A DNA stretch of 64,000 bases from Onchidella celtica (GCA_963931925.1 OZ007571.1:11638160-11702159), one strand, 5' to 3'. Positions 44,291 through 56,762 are shown, numbered from the stretch's first letter. The notes: a model not told the origin generated them from the sequence alone. Numbers and translations: made by a program.

Positions 44291-47200
44291 GCATTCACCG
44301 AAAACCGCGGTTACAGAACTAGGAATGCCGAAACCGTAGATAAAGTTATTCCAGTGATGTCCGCCCTCCACGAGCGAGGCGCGCTGACATTGTATGAGGG
44401 ACGAGTAAACGCCATACGAGCATCCGTATTGCGAGATTCAGGCTGTACGACCGTCGGTGTACGTGAATCCCTGGTCCGTCCTGCACAACTCCTGGATCGC
44501 GATGCGACTTGCATTACTTTTGGTGGTTCAGTTGAACATTTTCGTTTGGCGGAAATATATGTTGACACACCGTTTATAACTGGTGTTGTCACGGCCTGCG
44601 TGCTACCAAATCCGGTCGCCGACCTAATCATTGGGAATATTCCCCACTTAAAGGACGTCTCCGATTGCGAACTCGGGATTTGGGATGATAACGACATTGC
44701 GTGTGTCACGACAAGACAACAATCGCGTCGCCAGAGTGACGACACATTACGATCGCCTGTCGTCGATTTGGATGTAACCCCCGAGATTTTTCGTAACGAA
44801 CAGCGCACAGATCCATCACTAAAGCCCCTCTTTGCTAAGATTGATCCGGACAACCCGGATACATCCAGGTTCTGCCTTAAAGACGACCTCCTATATCGCG
44901 TTTTTCGGGGAAAGCGCGAAACTATTTTGCAATTGGTCATACCGAGATCATTTCGCCGAGACATCACCCGCCTCGCGCACGACACGCCATTGGCGGGCCA
45001 CCAAGGCAAAGCGAGAACAAAATCGAGAGTCCTGTCTCAGTTTTTTGGCCCGGGGTTTACGGGGACATAAATAGCTATGTGTCGCGTTGCGATACATGCC
45101 AGAAAAGAACCCCCAAAGGAAAAACTTCGCGGGCGCCTATACAAGAGATGCCGCCGGTTTCCACTCCGTTTCAGCGAGTTGCCGTCGACATCGTCGGGCC
45201 ATTACCGAAGTCGGATAGAGGCCATCGGTTTATTCTATCAGTAATCGATTATGCCACCCGTTGGCCTGAGGCTGTCCCTTTAAAGGAAATATCGGCCGAT
45301 CACGTCGCCGAGGCATTGGTGACCATATTCACACGTGTCGGATTCCCGTCCGAATTATTATCTGATAGAGGTCCGCAATTCACCTCTGACCTTTTCAGGA
45401 AAGTATTGGAACTCACGGGCATTAGGCAGAAACTTACGTCGCCATACCATCCACAGTCCAATGGCTGTTGCGAGCGCTGGAATGCCACCATGAAAACTAT
45501 GCTGGCACGCGTTTCCGCCGATAGACCTGGTGACTGGGACCGTCGACTTCCGGCCATCTTGTTCGCATATAGGGAACTCCCAAATGCGACAACGGGTTTT
45601 TCCCCGTTTGAACTGTTATACGGTCGAAAACCACGTGGCCCGATGGCCATTTTACGCGATTTATACGCCGGTTCTGATACCGACGTTCCTGATACGCGAT
45701 CCGCGTATCAGTACATAGTCGATCTCCGACATAGAATAGTTAATGCATGCGACCTGGCTCGACAATTTGCATGCGTACGGACCAGGTCATTTATAGGATA
45801 TCGCGATCAGGGTAGTCGGTTAAGAACCCTGTCAGTCGGAGATCGGGCATTGGTGCTGTTACCAGAAACGAATAACAAACTACTCCTCACTTGGAAAGGC
45901 CCCTTTCTAGTTAAAAAGCGACTCTCGAGAGTTAATTATCTCATTACCATACGTGGTAACGATAAGGTGTACCATATTAATATGTTGAAAAAGTATCTTA
46001 CCGATGATCAAACTCATCACGATCATTCATGCCATGTTGTGGCCCAAGCAAACGCAGCGATGGTCACTATCGATGACAACGACCGGGAGCCATTATCTAT
46101 GACAAGATCGCTCCTATCCTTGCAAGCCACAGAGGACGCGACTTCCGTTAATATCAATCCAGAGCTGGATCAAAGTAAGACACAGGACATCATGAATCTT
46201 GTTCGGGAGTTTTCGCCAGTATTCACTGATTTGCCGGGTAAAACATCCTTAGTTCAACACGTCATCCGGTTGCACTCGGACGTACCCGTGTTTGTCAAAC
46301 CCTACTCGCGCCCGCTGCAAGCGCACGACACCATACAGTCCGAGGTGGAAAAGATGCTCAGCTTAGGAGTCATTGAGCGCTCGACGAGCCCTTACTGCTC
46401 GCCGATTGTACTAGTAAAGAAAACAGACGGTTCCGTTAGATTTTGTATCGATTACAGGAAGCTTAACGCTCTAACCATTTACGATGCTGAACCTATCCCG
46501 AATCAGGAAGATCTATTTGCGCGATTGGCCGAGTCGTCCGTGTTTTCGAAAATAGATTTGGCTAAAGGCTACTGGCAAATCCCAATGGAAGAGGCCAGTA
46601 AACAGTACACAGCGTTTCAGACCCCTATGGGTCTCATGCAATGGAGATTCATGCCATTCGGTCTCGTAACGGCACCAGCGACATTTGCGAGGATGATGAA
46701 CATCCTATTGCAGCAGACACCATGCGTCCTAAGCTACTTTGACGACATTTGCGCTTTCCATACGGATTGGAAAGGCCACTTAGAAGCACTTCGTCAAGTG
46801 CTTAGTAAACTTCGAGATGCCGGGCTTACAGCTAAGCCTAGCAAAGTCTTCCTGGGTTATACGCAGATTAACTTTCTGGGACATACTATCGCCAAAGGCG
46901 TCCAAACACCGGACGACAGTAAGATAAGTAAGATTTTAAAACTCCAGGCTCCTCATACTAAGAAGCAGGTTCGTAGCCTGTTAGGCTTCTTAAGCTATTA
47001 TCGGAAATTTGTTCCTAATTTTTCGGCCCTTACGGCCCCGTTATCCCATCTTACAAGAAAAGACAGACCCAACAAAATTACCTGGAATACGCAGTGCGCC
47101 ACCGCGCTCGCGACAGTGCAGCAACTGTTCTCCAGTTCGCCGCTGCTTATACTACCGAATATTAGGCGCACCTTCACCGTCCGAACTGACGCGTCGGACC

Positions 47201-47538
47201 AGGGAATTGGAGCTGTTTTGCTTCAGGAAAGAGATGGCTTATTGCGCCCTTGTATGTACGCTAGCCGGAAATTACTTCCGAGAGAGCAGAGATACGCTAT
47301 TATAGAGCGAGAATGCCTGGCGATTGTATACGCCGTAGACGCGTTTTCCCGCTACCTACTTATGACAGAATTCGTCATCGAGACAGACCATAAACCGTTG
47401 TTATTTTTAAAATCGAACCGAGCCAAGAACGCTCGTTTGACCAGATGGAGTCTGGCCCTTCAGGAATACCGCTTCATTATAAAGGCCATTCCTGGTGGAG
47501 ATAATGTCCATGCCGACCTATTATCACGGTTACCTTAA
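44290..47538 (+). pseudogene. Element 2 pol region: protease, integrase, reverse transcriptase, RNase H
   Basis: Parts in order: aspartic protease with LRDSGCTTVGV (about 44390-44620); integrase with an HHCC zinc part, a catalytic core (AVDIVGPLPKSDRG, LLSDRGPQFTSD, SPYHPQSNGCCERWN) and a WKGPF module (about 44900-46000); reverse transcriptase with SPIVLVKKTDGSVRFCIDY and active-site box YFDDI (about 46200-46900); RNase H with VRTDASDQGIGAVL and ETDHKPLLFL (to 47538). The order is integrase before RT. The copy has about one interruption in its coding region and is treated as a fossil. Confidence 0.88.
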
Positions 47539-48141
47539 TCTTGTTGTATTTTAGTCTGTCATATGTATTGGCGTTGGATACTGATTAGCACCTCATTCAG
47601 AGACCGAGGGATGGTATCACATATTGTTCACCCATTGTGAACACTTTTCACCTACCCCTGTGCTTTCCTTTGTTCCAACAGCTATTTTACTGACGTCGAC
47701 CCGTATTTTGGCCACACCAGACGTTGTTGCCCAGGGTCGAGGACGAGAAGTCATGGCAGACCAGGAGTCCAGATCCACTAATGCCATCGATGCTACTATA
47801 GTTATCTTTTCTTGAGTATTATTCATTGTATGTATGCATTCCTGATGACATTCGCACAGGATCAGTGTTGTACTCTAAAATTTTAGAGTTATGATTGTTA
47901 ATGTCTACCTATTTAGAGGTAAGATTTAATCCTCAGAGAGATATATACTTTTGGACGGAGCCTTAAGATTTTCATGAAGTTTTGTCCATCAATGATACCC
48001 GTCCTGTAGGTTTTTTTTAACTTTAGTACTAGTCTTAATTATTACCTAGTATTCTTAGTTAAGTTAACCTTTCGAGCAATTTCTCGACTCATGCCTTCCC
48101 CTTACGATAATCATTTATATCGTTAAAATTGCAAATTTTAA

Positions 48142-48156
48142 CTGGGGTGGGGGATG
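48142..48156 (+). promoter_or_regulatory. Polypurine tract of element 2
   Basis: The tract GGGGTGGGGGATG lies immediately before the 3' LTR, as expected for the plus-strand primer. It is nearly the same as that of element 1. Confidence 0.75.
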
Positions 48157-49382
48157 TGTCATGATTCGGATATTGTTAAAACTCACGCAGAGAGTGAGTT
48201 GTTGTTGTTTACCAGGGCCATGAGAAATTGGCTGGTGGCCTTGAACGGTCCTCGCCAAATTATAGTTGGTGAGTAAATAAATGTAAAGTTAAACTGCTGG
48301 AGTCACGCTTGTCGGTTTTAATGTTCGTGATTAATAAGTAATGGAGTAGGGGTGAAACAAGGTGGGGACAGTTGACATTGTTAAGTATGACTAGACAAGT
48401 TTTTGCACGTTAACTGGCTGGTAGAATAGTGCAGACGTATTACTACAGTTAAAATGGTGGGAGGTTTCGACCTATGAGATAGCTGAACTAATTGGGCCAG
48501 CGGACTAGCACGCTGGGTAGTTGGTTAGTATATAACATCGTGTAACGTTCAGATTTAGTGAATACAGACGAGAGAAGCATCGTTTCGTGAAGTATCTCCG
48601 GTTGGCCAGTACCTGAACTGTGTGGTCTGAAGACTAAGAAGTCCTTGCTAACGGACTGACTGAGCTCTAGAAAGAAAGGTCTGAGTGGGCTGACCTTTGA
48701 AAGCCCACGCTGCGCTATTTTGATGTTCGCGCCTCTCAGTAGGCGTGAGCAATGGTAATATATTTTAATTATTCAAGTATAATAGAGATCGGAGATAGAG
48801 AGAGAACTACAGCCTCATAGGAAGACTAAGGAAACCCCAGCTGGCACTCGACCACGAGTGTCCTGTATGATAGATCTATTGCCATAGTATGATTGGAATA
48901 ATATAGCACATTGTTGATGAATTGAATAGTGATTGTGCATAAAATATAGTCTTTTGGCAACTGCTTAAATTACCTACAAGCCGAAGAGTGCTTCTGTAGG
49001 CTTTGAACGTACTGGGCCCTCCTAACATTTAAGCCCATATGATTTATGGAGAGTTTGCCTGGCGACTGGCCAGTGGCGACTCAACTGTCACTTTAAATTG
49101 ATATCCAGTTTCGTATAATATACCTATTTACTATTGATTGCAGTACCTCCATAGTTACATGAATATCATTGGTTAAGTTATTAATTAGAGTTTTTGGTTT
49201 GAATATATACCTCTATTGTCTTTTGTTTTGTTATTAATATTTATGTAAACTATGGCCTGACCGGCCTGACATATATACGCTCTAGTTATTTAGTACTTTT
49301 CTTGTGTGGTTGTGTCCGAGTGTGAGTTAGCTGCCTCTCGTGCAGTCGTAACATCCCCAAGACCCTAACTCTGCTCGTGACA
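48157..49382 (+). repeat. 3' LTR of element 2
   Basis: 1,226 bp, equal in length to the 5' LTR, followed directly by the GTGGG target duplication. Confidence 0.96.
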
Positions 49383-49427
49383 GTGGGGGAGATGAGGGGG
49401 GAGGGGGAGGGCCTGGTAGAGATGAAT

Positions 49428-49707
49428 TTTAATTTAATTTTGCCCGGGCAGCGGCCTGTTCGGCCTGCTCTTTACGATTTCCAACTGCCAAGGTATCTTT
49501 AACGTGCGCAACGTGCACACGGGCCCTCCGAATTTTTCGTCCTTATCCGAGAAGACGAGGTACTCGATCCTACTCCCCAATAGGATCAGGGACACGAAAA
49601 TATGAGAAAAATCCCAATTTCCAACATGCCTGCACAGCCCGGGTTTCGAACCCGGGACCCTTGGCACGAGAGGCGAGCACCTTGCCTCTAGACCACCTTG
49701 TCCCCTC
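49428..49707 (-). mobile_element. tRNA-derived SINE
   Basis: On the minus strand the head reads GGGGACAAGGTGGTCTAGAG (box A) and GGGTTCGAAACCCGGG (box B), about 70 bp in all. The body contains ACGTTAAAGATACCTTGGCA, similar to a central block I recall from widespread metazoan SINEs, and an AATTAAATTAAAATT tail. The 5' end abuts the 23 bp minisatellite. Confidence 0.8.
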
Positions 49708-50073
49708 ATTACAACCAGAGCTGTGTTGACATTACAACCACAGCTGTGTTGACATTACAACCAGAGCTGTGTTGACATTACAACCAGAGCTGTGTTGACA
49801 TTACAACCACAGCTGTGTTGACATTACAACCACAGCTGTGTTGACATTACAACCACAGCTGTGTTGACATTACAACCACAGCTGTGTTGACATTACAACC
49901 ACAGCTGTGTTGACATTACAACCACAGCTGTGTTGACATTACAACCACAGCTGTGTTGACATTACAACCACAGCTGTGTTGACATTACAACCACAGCTGT
50001 GTTGACATTACAACCACAGCTGTGTTGACATTACAACCACAGCTGTGTTGACATTACAACCACAGCTGTGTTG
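49707..50073. repeat. 23 bp minisatellite, 16 copies, with CAGCTG palindrome
   Basis: The unit is CATTACAACCACAGCTGTGT plus TGA. About 16 copies are near identical; three of the first four have AGAGCTG in place of ACAGCTG. Most units contain ACAGCTGT, a palindrome that is also an E-box (CAGCTG). Confidence 0.95.
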
Positions 50074-50150
50074 AAGTTTTTGATCTCTGCCTTTGGCATT
50101 TGCATTTCTCTTCTTATCTTTTTTATTTTGTTTGTTCTTGTTTTTGTTGT

Positions 50151-50687
50151 ATTTGTTTACTTGTTTGATCCCATTTCAGAGATATTTGTTTACTTGTTTG
50201 ATCCCATTTCAGAGATATTTGTTTACTTGTTTGATCCCATTTCAGAGATATTTGTTTACTTGTTTGATCCCATTTCAGAGATATTTGTTTACTTGTTTGA
50301 TCCCATTTCAGAGATATTTGTTTACTTGTTTGATCCCATTTCAGAGATATTTGTTTACTTGTTTGATCCCATTTCAGAGATATTTGTTTACTTGTTTGAT
50401 CCCATTTCAGAGATATTTGTTTACTTGTTTGATCCCATTTCAGAGATATTTGTTTACTTGTTTGATCCCATTTCAGAGATATTTGTTTACTTGTTTGATC
50501 CCATTTCAGAGATATTTGTTTACTTGTTTGATCCCATTTCAGAGATATTTGTTTACTTGTTTGATCCCATTTCAGAGATATTTGTTTACTTGTTTGATCC
50601 CATTTCAGAGATATTTGTTTACTTGTTTGATCCCATTTCAGAGATATTTGTTTACTTGTTTGATCCCATTTCAGAGATATTTGTTTA
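50151..50687. repeat. 33 bp minisatellite, 16 copies, with forkhead-type TGTTTAC
   Basis: The unit runs ATATTTGTTTACTTG, TTTGATCCC, ATTTCAGAG. All 16 copies appear identical except at the array ends. Each holds TTGTTTAC, the forkhead consensus. The unit is a multiple of three, so two plus-strand frames stay open for about 205 codons (VYLFDPISEIF or YLFTCLIPFQR repeats); these are not regarded as genes. It ends in a 13-base G run. Confidence 0.95.
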
Positions 50688-51134
50688 GGGGGGGGGGGGG
50701 GCGGTTGTGACAGCTCAGCTTTGAAAGTTGGTCAGTTTAATTGCCCGAAATCAACCGTAGGGTTAAATCGTACACCTACTGTGTCGTTACGAGTAATTAG
50801 GACCAACATTATTATTACATTATTATTACATTCTGTTAAACAAATTATGGATTTTGTAAGTTTTCCTGTTAGTCTATTAATGGACAAAATGATAGCAATA
50901 ATAATAAGGATAAGTACAAAACGATGTTAGAATCAAGGAATATAGGGCATGTCAGTGCCCCATTGCCAGCAGCTTCTTTAAGAGCCACTGGACTAGAATG
51001 AATTACACGCCCAATGTGACTTACCCCGTTGTATGCCCAGAGAGAAGCCAAACACGTGGAGCTGAATGTTCCGATAGTCCCGTGGTCTTCGGCCAGCTTT
51101 ACACGGGGAGAATATAAAGGCGCAAATGGGGACA

Positions 51135-51238
51135 CAGCGCACATGCACACACCCACACACCGCATCCCCACACGTACATCCACCCACACATCGCATATAC
51201 GCTTATATACACACACACACACCTACACGCACACGCGA
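51135..51238. repeat. Degenerate (CA)n tract
   Basis: ACACAC-rich sequence with interruptions; it produces overlapping spurious open frames on both strands. Confidence 0.85.
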
Positions 51239-51929
51239 CGGAATTACAAAATTTCAGGGTTGGATGTTGAGTGCTTGAGACCTTAGATGTGTTTGACAGC
51301 TCGTGGTGAAAACTTAGAAAATAGGACTGCCAGAGCTGAACCTCTGATCTCATTATTTCCAGCGTCTTAAAACAAACATGGTCCTGTCAATGCATAGTTC
51401 TTAATCAAATAAAATAATAAAGTTTCCTATTGGAAGCCGTTACTTTTACGACAGTATTGTGTTCAATCCACAGGCTCCTAGATTTTCGATGCTGTAATTA
51501 TTTTCTGCTTGATCAGACTCAAATTTCAAATTATGTTAACTTTTGCAATACCGTTGTGGTGACATTACCGCACACCCCCGCCCTCCTCAAACGCCAAGTG
51601 TTCCAAATTTGAGATATTATTATGTTATCCAGCGCCCCGTGTGCACTAGTTTTGATAGACCTTCAAAGTTACTAACATACTTTTCCCCTCCACGAGTTAT
51701 TAATGCATGTATTTTATACTAGATTATTAATATTATATTTGTTCTAACTAGTTTCAACCAGTTTTGCATGTTTTACATCGGATAACATTGGAGGTTTAGA
51801 TTTAGGAAATCGATTAAATGAATAATATCGGTAGATTTACAGATAGTGTGGACAATGTATTGTGTTTGGTATAGAATTGGACATTGATAGGTCAGCAGAA
51901 ATGCAGAGGATGGTCCACGGTCTGCAGGT

Positions 51930-52350
51930 ATGACAATCACACCAGCCAGCGAGCACTTTAAGATCAGTAGACGCGAAACTTCTTGAAACACCCACAGACA
52001 GAATAGCCGTTTAATGAAAAGGCTTTTTCTACTGGTGGGCCTAAATAAAATATTGTGGAACAACATCAGCGTTGACACCAGGAAAAGAAAAACATCGTCA
52101 CATTTAAAAATAGGCTCAAAACTGATGTGTTTAGGATTGTTTTCTTTGAAACTGAATGATGTCCCTTTTTGGTCTCAGAGGTTTGAGGATGAGAGTAGAT
52201 CAAGTGTTTGTTCATGTGTGTGAATGGGATCATGATGAAATGATCTTTATCATGTTAATCCTGTTTTTAATTTTAGTTTAGTACCTCAGAGCACATTATT
52301 CTTCGTAGATTTGAGCGCAGTACAAGTTAATTATTACTATTACTTATGAC
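51930..52350 (+). mobile_element. LINE 3'-end remnant
   Basis: The stretch ILWNNISVDTRKRKTSSHLK followed by IGSKLMCLGLF matches the LWN-LP-IR...FK..LK.YLF C terminus of Jockey/CR1-type LINEs. AT-rich sequence follows. Frames are broken upstream; it is an old fragment. Confidence 0.6.
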
Positions 52351-53055
52351 ACAGAGAAATGAATAGTTGAAACATGCAGTTCAAGGAAATATCCAATACG
52401 GCGTGTAACATGAAGGAGAGCTGTTTTATTTGTAGCCTCAATTTACTTTTGACCCTCGTGAAGAAAATTCCGCAAAAACGTTAGTCAAAGGCCAAAATCA
52501 AACAGTTTAAATCTGTGAAAAAGAAGAATATAACTAAAATAGTCTTAGATCATATCAATGATGTAATCTGTGTCTGTAAAACCTTCGGCAAACTAGCGGG
52601 TCAATGTACGGAATTCCACTTTTTTTTTTTCTTCATTGAACACACAAGGATAGGGCAACACGCACAAAAACATGTAGAGGAGACGGTGTTAACTTAACCT
52701 TTCGACTAAAGGCTGTCGGTCTCCAGTGTACTCTTGTCTTAATGCAAGCGGATTTAACATCTTTCTCTGTAATCGCCTCTACCACTCTCACCCTTGTAGG
52801 TTAACTTTCAACATCAGGAGGCTTCAGTACAGAATGTTACAAAATATTAAATTCTCATTACAAAATCTCCTGTGAGCGATATTCTAATGTTGGCCTTTAC
52901 TGTTCGTCCCCACCCCACTGCCCCCATCCCCAACCCCCAAAATACACAAAATTAAAAAAAAAACAAACAACATGATTTGTATATAGAAAGAAAGAAACCT
53001 TGGATGTGAACATTACAACTTTCCTGCACAGAGTGAGATGTATTATTACACTGTT

Positions 53056-54698
53056 CAGGGTGGGCCAAAATTAGGGTTACAGTTTTAAAGGAAGTGCATA
53101 GACAGGGAAGATATCCCCCACCTAAACACTTTGCATAGGTAGGGAAGACATTCCCTACCTATTCACCTTGCATAGGTAAGGAAGATATCCCCTGCCTATT
53201 CGCTTTGCATAGGTAAGGAAGATATCCCCAGACTATGCAATCCCTATGTGTGCAAAGTGCATGCAGAGAAGATAATTATTGCTTGACTATCCACTCACCT
53301 TAGGAAAAGAAAATATTTTTGTCTCTGCATATTTTTTTTAGGTCGAGAAGATATTTCTTGTGTAATAGGCCTACTTTGCTTCGGCAGGGAAGATATTCCT
53401 TTCTTCCTGTGCTTTGCCTGCTATGTTTGCAATAGCTATGAAACATTATAATTATAGGTAATGATCATGTATCGCACTCATCATCCGGCGGTAATAAGCC
53501 AAATCAGCGCCTATCCCCATTACGACCCATTGGCGACAACAAACCTAACCTCTGTCAAAATATGGCAAAAAGAAAAAGCTGTAAGAAGAAAGGCGACCCC
53601 ATAGATTTTCTGTTGTTCTTATGGATCTTCAATTTAAGTTCATGTATGAGGGGACAATGAATTTGATAGGCTTTAATTTTAAGCCCATGGAGGCAGAATG
53701 TAATTACGTGCGTTATTGTAATTGAGCATGGCACCTATGAAAAGTCCAGAGTGGATCTGTTGGGAGATGAGCAAGGGGAACTAGCAGTTTCCTGCCTATT
53801 TAGGAAAACATACAGTAAAGCACACCTACACGAAGAATACACCGGCATTTAATTTACTTGTAGGTCAAGCATTCCAGGGAATTTTCCACCCAGCACCCCT
53901 ACGCCAATCCGACGTATTTGTGTAGGATATCCCGTAGAGTAGGTAGGATTACCGTAGGGGTGGGGTCCCTACATCAAACAGACGTCGGTCAATGCTGTAA
54001 ACAGCGGATCTACGAGGGAAGGATACCATTATGATTGCTTTGCGCAAACACCCTATACAGAGGATTACCTTAGGGTTGCTGGTTGGAGTGATGAAACTTC
54101 GACTACGCAGTAGTTCGACGATCGAACCCTTCACATTTCAGTTCATTCTCCACAAATTACACGGGAGAGGAGAAAGAAAAATTTTGAAACTATTTCAAGC
54201 TAATATTTATTTTGCTTCTTGCCAGTGCAGATTTTTTTTTGCTTGTTTTTTAATTTTGGTGTATAAAGAAATCGGCAGATACTCCCCCCCCCCCCCCCCC
54301 ACACACACACAACTTCAGTAAGCGCATGGAGCAGCGAGCCTTTGTCACTGCGTTTTGCTTTGAGCTCGGTCTAGGCCATTCGTCTGTCACTTGTCTTTGC
54401 TGACTCGCCGACTGATTCGGTTGATTTTGATTCATATAACCTCCTGTCGTTGACTGACTCGAATCGCGATTCGCTTCTGTCGCCACTGGCTCGCCGACAA
54501 CTAATTCTATAGCCTATAATATCGTGATTCAAATCAAATGCACTAATTTAGACCAATAATAATTCCACACGTTTGGTGATGACGTAGTACACTATCTTCC
54601 CTACCTATGCAAAGTGCATAGGGAGGGAATATCTTCCCTACCTATGCACTTCCATAAATTATAGTGTTAACTGTAGCCCTATTTTTGGCCCCACTATG
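53056..54698. mobile_element. 1.64 kb element with long, internally repeated inverted ends
   Basis: The ends match in inverted orientation: GGGTGGGCCAAAATTAGGG and AGTGGGGCCAAAAATAGGG, continuing through TACAGTT to GGAAGTGCATAG. Next to the left end, GCATAGGTA(G/A)GGAAGATAT(C/T)CC recurs several times; the right end has inverted copies. The middle (53470-54590) shows no transposase motif, and includes a run of 18 C (54283-54300). Probably a non-autonomous DNA transposon. Confidence 0.65.
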
Positions 54699-55697
54699 TA
54701 TATAACGCTAGCATTTAGCGTCACGATTTGGCACACGCTGTACCATGCTCGTGGATTACAAAATTCTGACCAAAATATCCAGGTGTAAGTACTGTAAGTT
54801 CATGTCTTTCACAAAGTGCTCCAAGTTATGCCTCATAGTGTCCTTTCTATCTCTGTTTGGAATCTGGGATTGATCATTTTCTTACTTTCTGGGATATTTT
54901 GTGAAGATATGTACTAGACATTTCAAATAGAAGCGATCGTTATACCAGTAATGATTTTGGACCAGTGACAACCAGATAAATTACATGTAATTCCTCTTTG
55001 CTTTGATCAACATTTTGCATTTGGCATGCTTGTCAAATGTAGGAATTGCATACTCATAGGGATGTCAGAAAAGTGCAGATAGGATCAAACAACGTAACGG
55101 CAGACTGCGATTTTCTCTTGTGAAAAACCGTGCTTGAATCATGGGGAATTGATATTGCAGGTGGGAAATATTATCGTAACATCGACGTTTTCTTCATACA
55201 TCTTCTTGTTCATCTTACAGTGCAGCGCTCATGTCTTTAGGTGTTTTTTTTTTCGCTGGGTGGGGGTGGGGGTGGGGGGGGGGCGGAGTGGTCCAGATAA
55301 AGAGTGGGAGGGGGAGCCATGTAGATACTCTCCAACCCCACGAGCGTTTACACCACACAACTCTGAGCTAAGCTGATTCCCAAACTCTCTCTTCCAAGTC
55401 TAACATTTAAGAAGTATAAAGATGAGAGACAAAATCAGAATGAACTATGGAAAAAATCTCCAGCACCGGTCAATCCAAACGTAGTCCTCCGACAACGCGG
55501 CTAAGGCGCTACCACCTGGCAGGACGGGCGGTGATATCCATATAGACCTCACCATGGACCCAGACTATTTGTGCAATCTGTCGAGACTACAACGTGTGAA
55601 GCAAGTAAAGTTTTTGAGTACTCTTTGTCGAACTTAATAAATCACCCGTATCCTTGTTTAAATATTAGGAGTGAAGACGTCAGCCAGGACGTCAGGG

Positions 55698-56372
55698 AAT
55701 CCCTGGATCTGGCATCAGTCAAAACAATCATGTGCATGATCGTAAAAATGTGGTGAACGCCTGATCTTCCAGACATAAGCCAATTACCAAACCCAGACAA
55801 CTTGGACAATAGAATACGTCACACAGAAAGATAACCTCTATTTTACAAAGATAACACACGAAAAACACAGAATCTCTGGATGTGCCATTAGTCAAAACAA
55901 TCATGTGCATGATCGTAAAAATGTGGACGCCTGATCTTCCAGGCATAAGCCAATTACCAAACTCGGACAACTTGGACAATAGAATACGCCACACAGAAAG
56001 ATAACCTCTATTTTACAAAGATAACACACGAAAAACACAGAATCTCTGGATGTGCCATTAGTCAAAACAATCATGTGCATGATCGTAAAAATGTGGACGC
56101 CTGATCTTCCAGGCATAAGCCAATTACCAAACTTGGACAACTTGGACAATAGAATACGCCACACAGAAAGATAACCTCTATTTTACAAAGATAACACACA
56201 AAAAACACAGAATCTCTGGATGTGCCATTAGTCAAAACAATCATGTGCATGATCGTAAAAATGTGGACGCCTGATCTTCCAGGCATAAGCCAATTACCAA
56301 ACTCGGACAACTTGGACAATAGAATCCGCCACACAGAAAGATAACCTCTATTTTACAAAGATAACACACGAA
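55698..56372. repeat. 170 bp satellite array, ~4 copies
   Basis: Unit starts (at AAAACAATCATGTGCATGAT) lie at 55721, 55894, 56064 and 56234, with spacings 173, 170 and 170. The last three units differ by only a few bases; the first is more diverged. The unit length is not a multiple of three, so the overlapping minus-strand open frames are artefacts. The array ends in an A-rich stretch near 56370-56390. Confidence 0.93.
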
Positions 56373-56456
56373 AAAAACAAAACAAAAAAACGGTTCAGGC
56401 CGGCAGAGCGTCCTTCGGAAATCCGCAGGACCAATAGACTTGCCATTCGAGAGTTG

Positions 56457-56672
56457 CATCGACCCCTAAGCTCGGAGATTTTCACTTCCGAGCTTTGCCT
56501 GTCTCTGCTCATAAATTCTATCCTTGGCGAAAATGTTTATGGTCCCTTTGTCCTGTTTCTCAATGCAGCCGTTCAAAATAGGAAGCGGTAGGGCATTGGT
56601 CACTGGCGGCACGTAGTCACTGGCGGTATACTTTTGACCTCTGACACCGTGACAGCATCCGGTTAGGGCCAA
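56457..56672 (-). other. Unassigned minus-strand open frame
   Basis: A 68-codon frame beginning MALTGCCHGVRGQKY and ending SENLRA. It has balanced composition and is not simple repeat, but I do not recognise it, and splice sites or a promoter were not found. It could be a last exon of a minus-strand gene, or chance. Confidence 0.2.
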
Positions 56673-56762
56673 TTTTATTACATCATTTCTATTTTCAGCA
56701 TTTTACGTCCCGATCATAACGTGCTGTTGTGTTACGGGAAAAGACCGGACGCTCAAAAACAC

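Larger units (their letters stand above)
40694..49382 (+). mobile_element. Ty3/gypsy LTR retrotransposon, Gmr1-like domain order (element 2)
   Basis: An 8,689 bp element with two 1,226 bp LTRs (TGTCAT...GTGACA) and the 5 bp target duplication GTGGG at 40689-40693 and 49383-49387. Inside are primer-site repeats, a leader of about 1.1 kb, a gag-like region with a zinc knuckle, an aspartic protease, integrase, reverse transcriptase and RNase H, then a purine-rich tract. Integrase precedes RT although the sequences are Ty3/gypsy-like, as in the Gmr1 group. It looks nearly whole, with about one interruption in the coding region. The LTRs differ at about one site by eye, so the insertion is very recent. 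The leader shares blocks such as AGGAAGACGT and CTGTAGATA with element 1, so the two are related but distinct families. Confidence 0.95.
50701..53050. other. Intergenic sequence
   Basis: No gene was recognised. It contains a CA-rich tract near 51135-51235 and a LINE remnant near 51930-52350, listed separately. Confidence 0.55.

Noticed and set aside
49707-50687. CRISPR-like regular repeat arrays
   Set aside because: Units are contiguous with no variable spacers, and the genome is animal.
50068-50710. Two overlapping ~205-codon plus-strand open frames
   Set aside because: They are by-products of a 33 bp tandem repeat, which keeps frames open; no non-repeat coding sequence or gene context.
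55480-55535. Possible tRNA-like head on the minus strand
   Set aside because: Only weak box A and box B similarity; not enough to call a SINE or tRNA.
55728-56459. Series of minus-strand frames with almost identical proteins
   Set aside because: They follow the 170 bp satellite; the period is not a multiple of three and no domain is recognisable.
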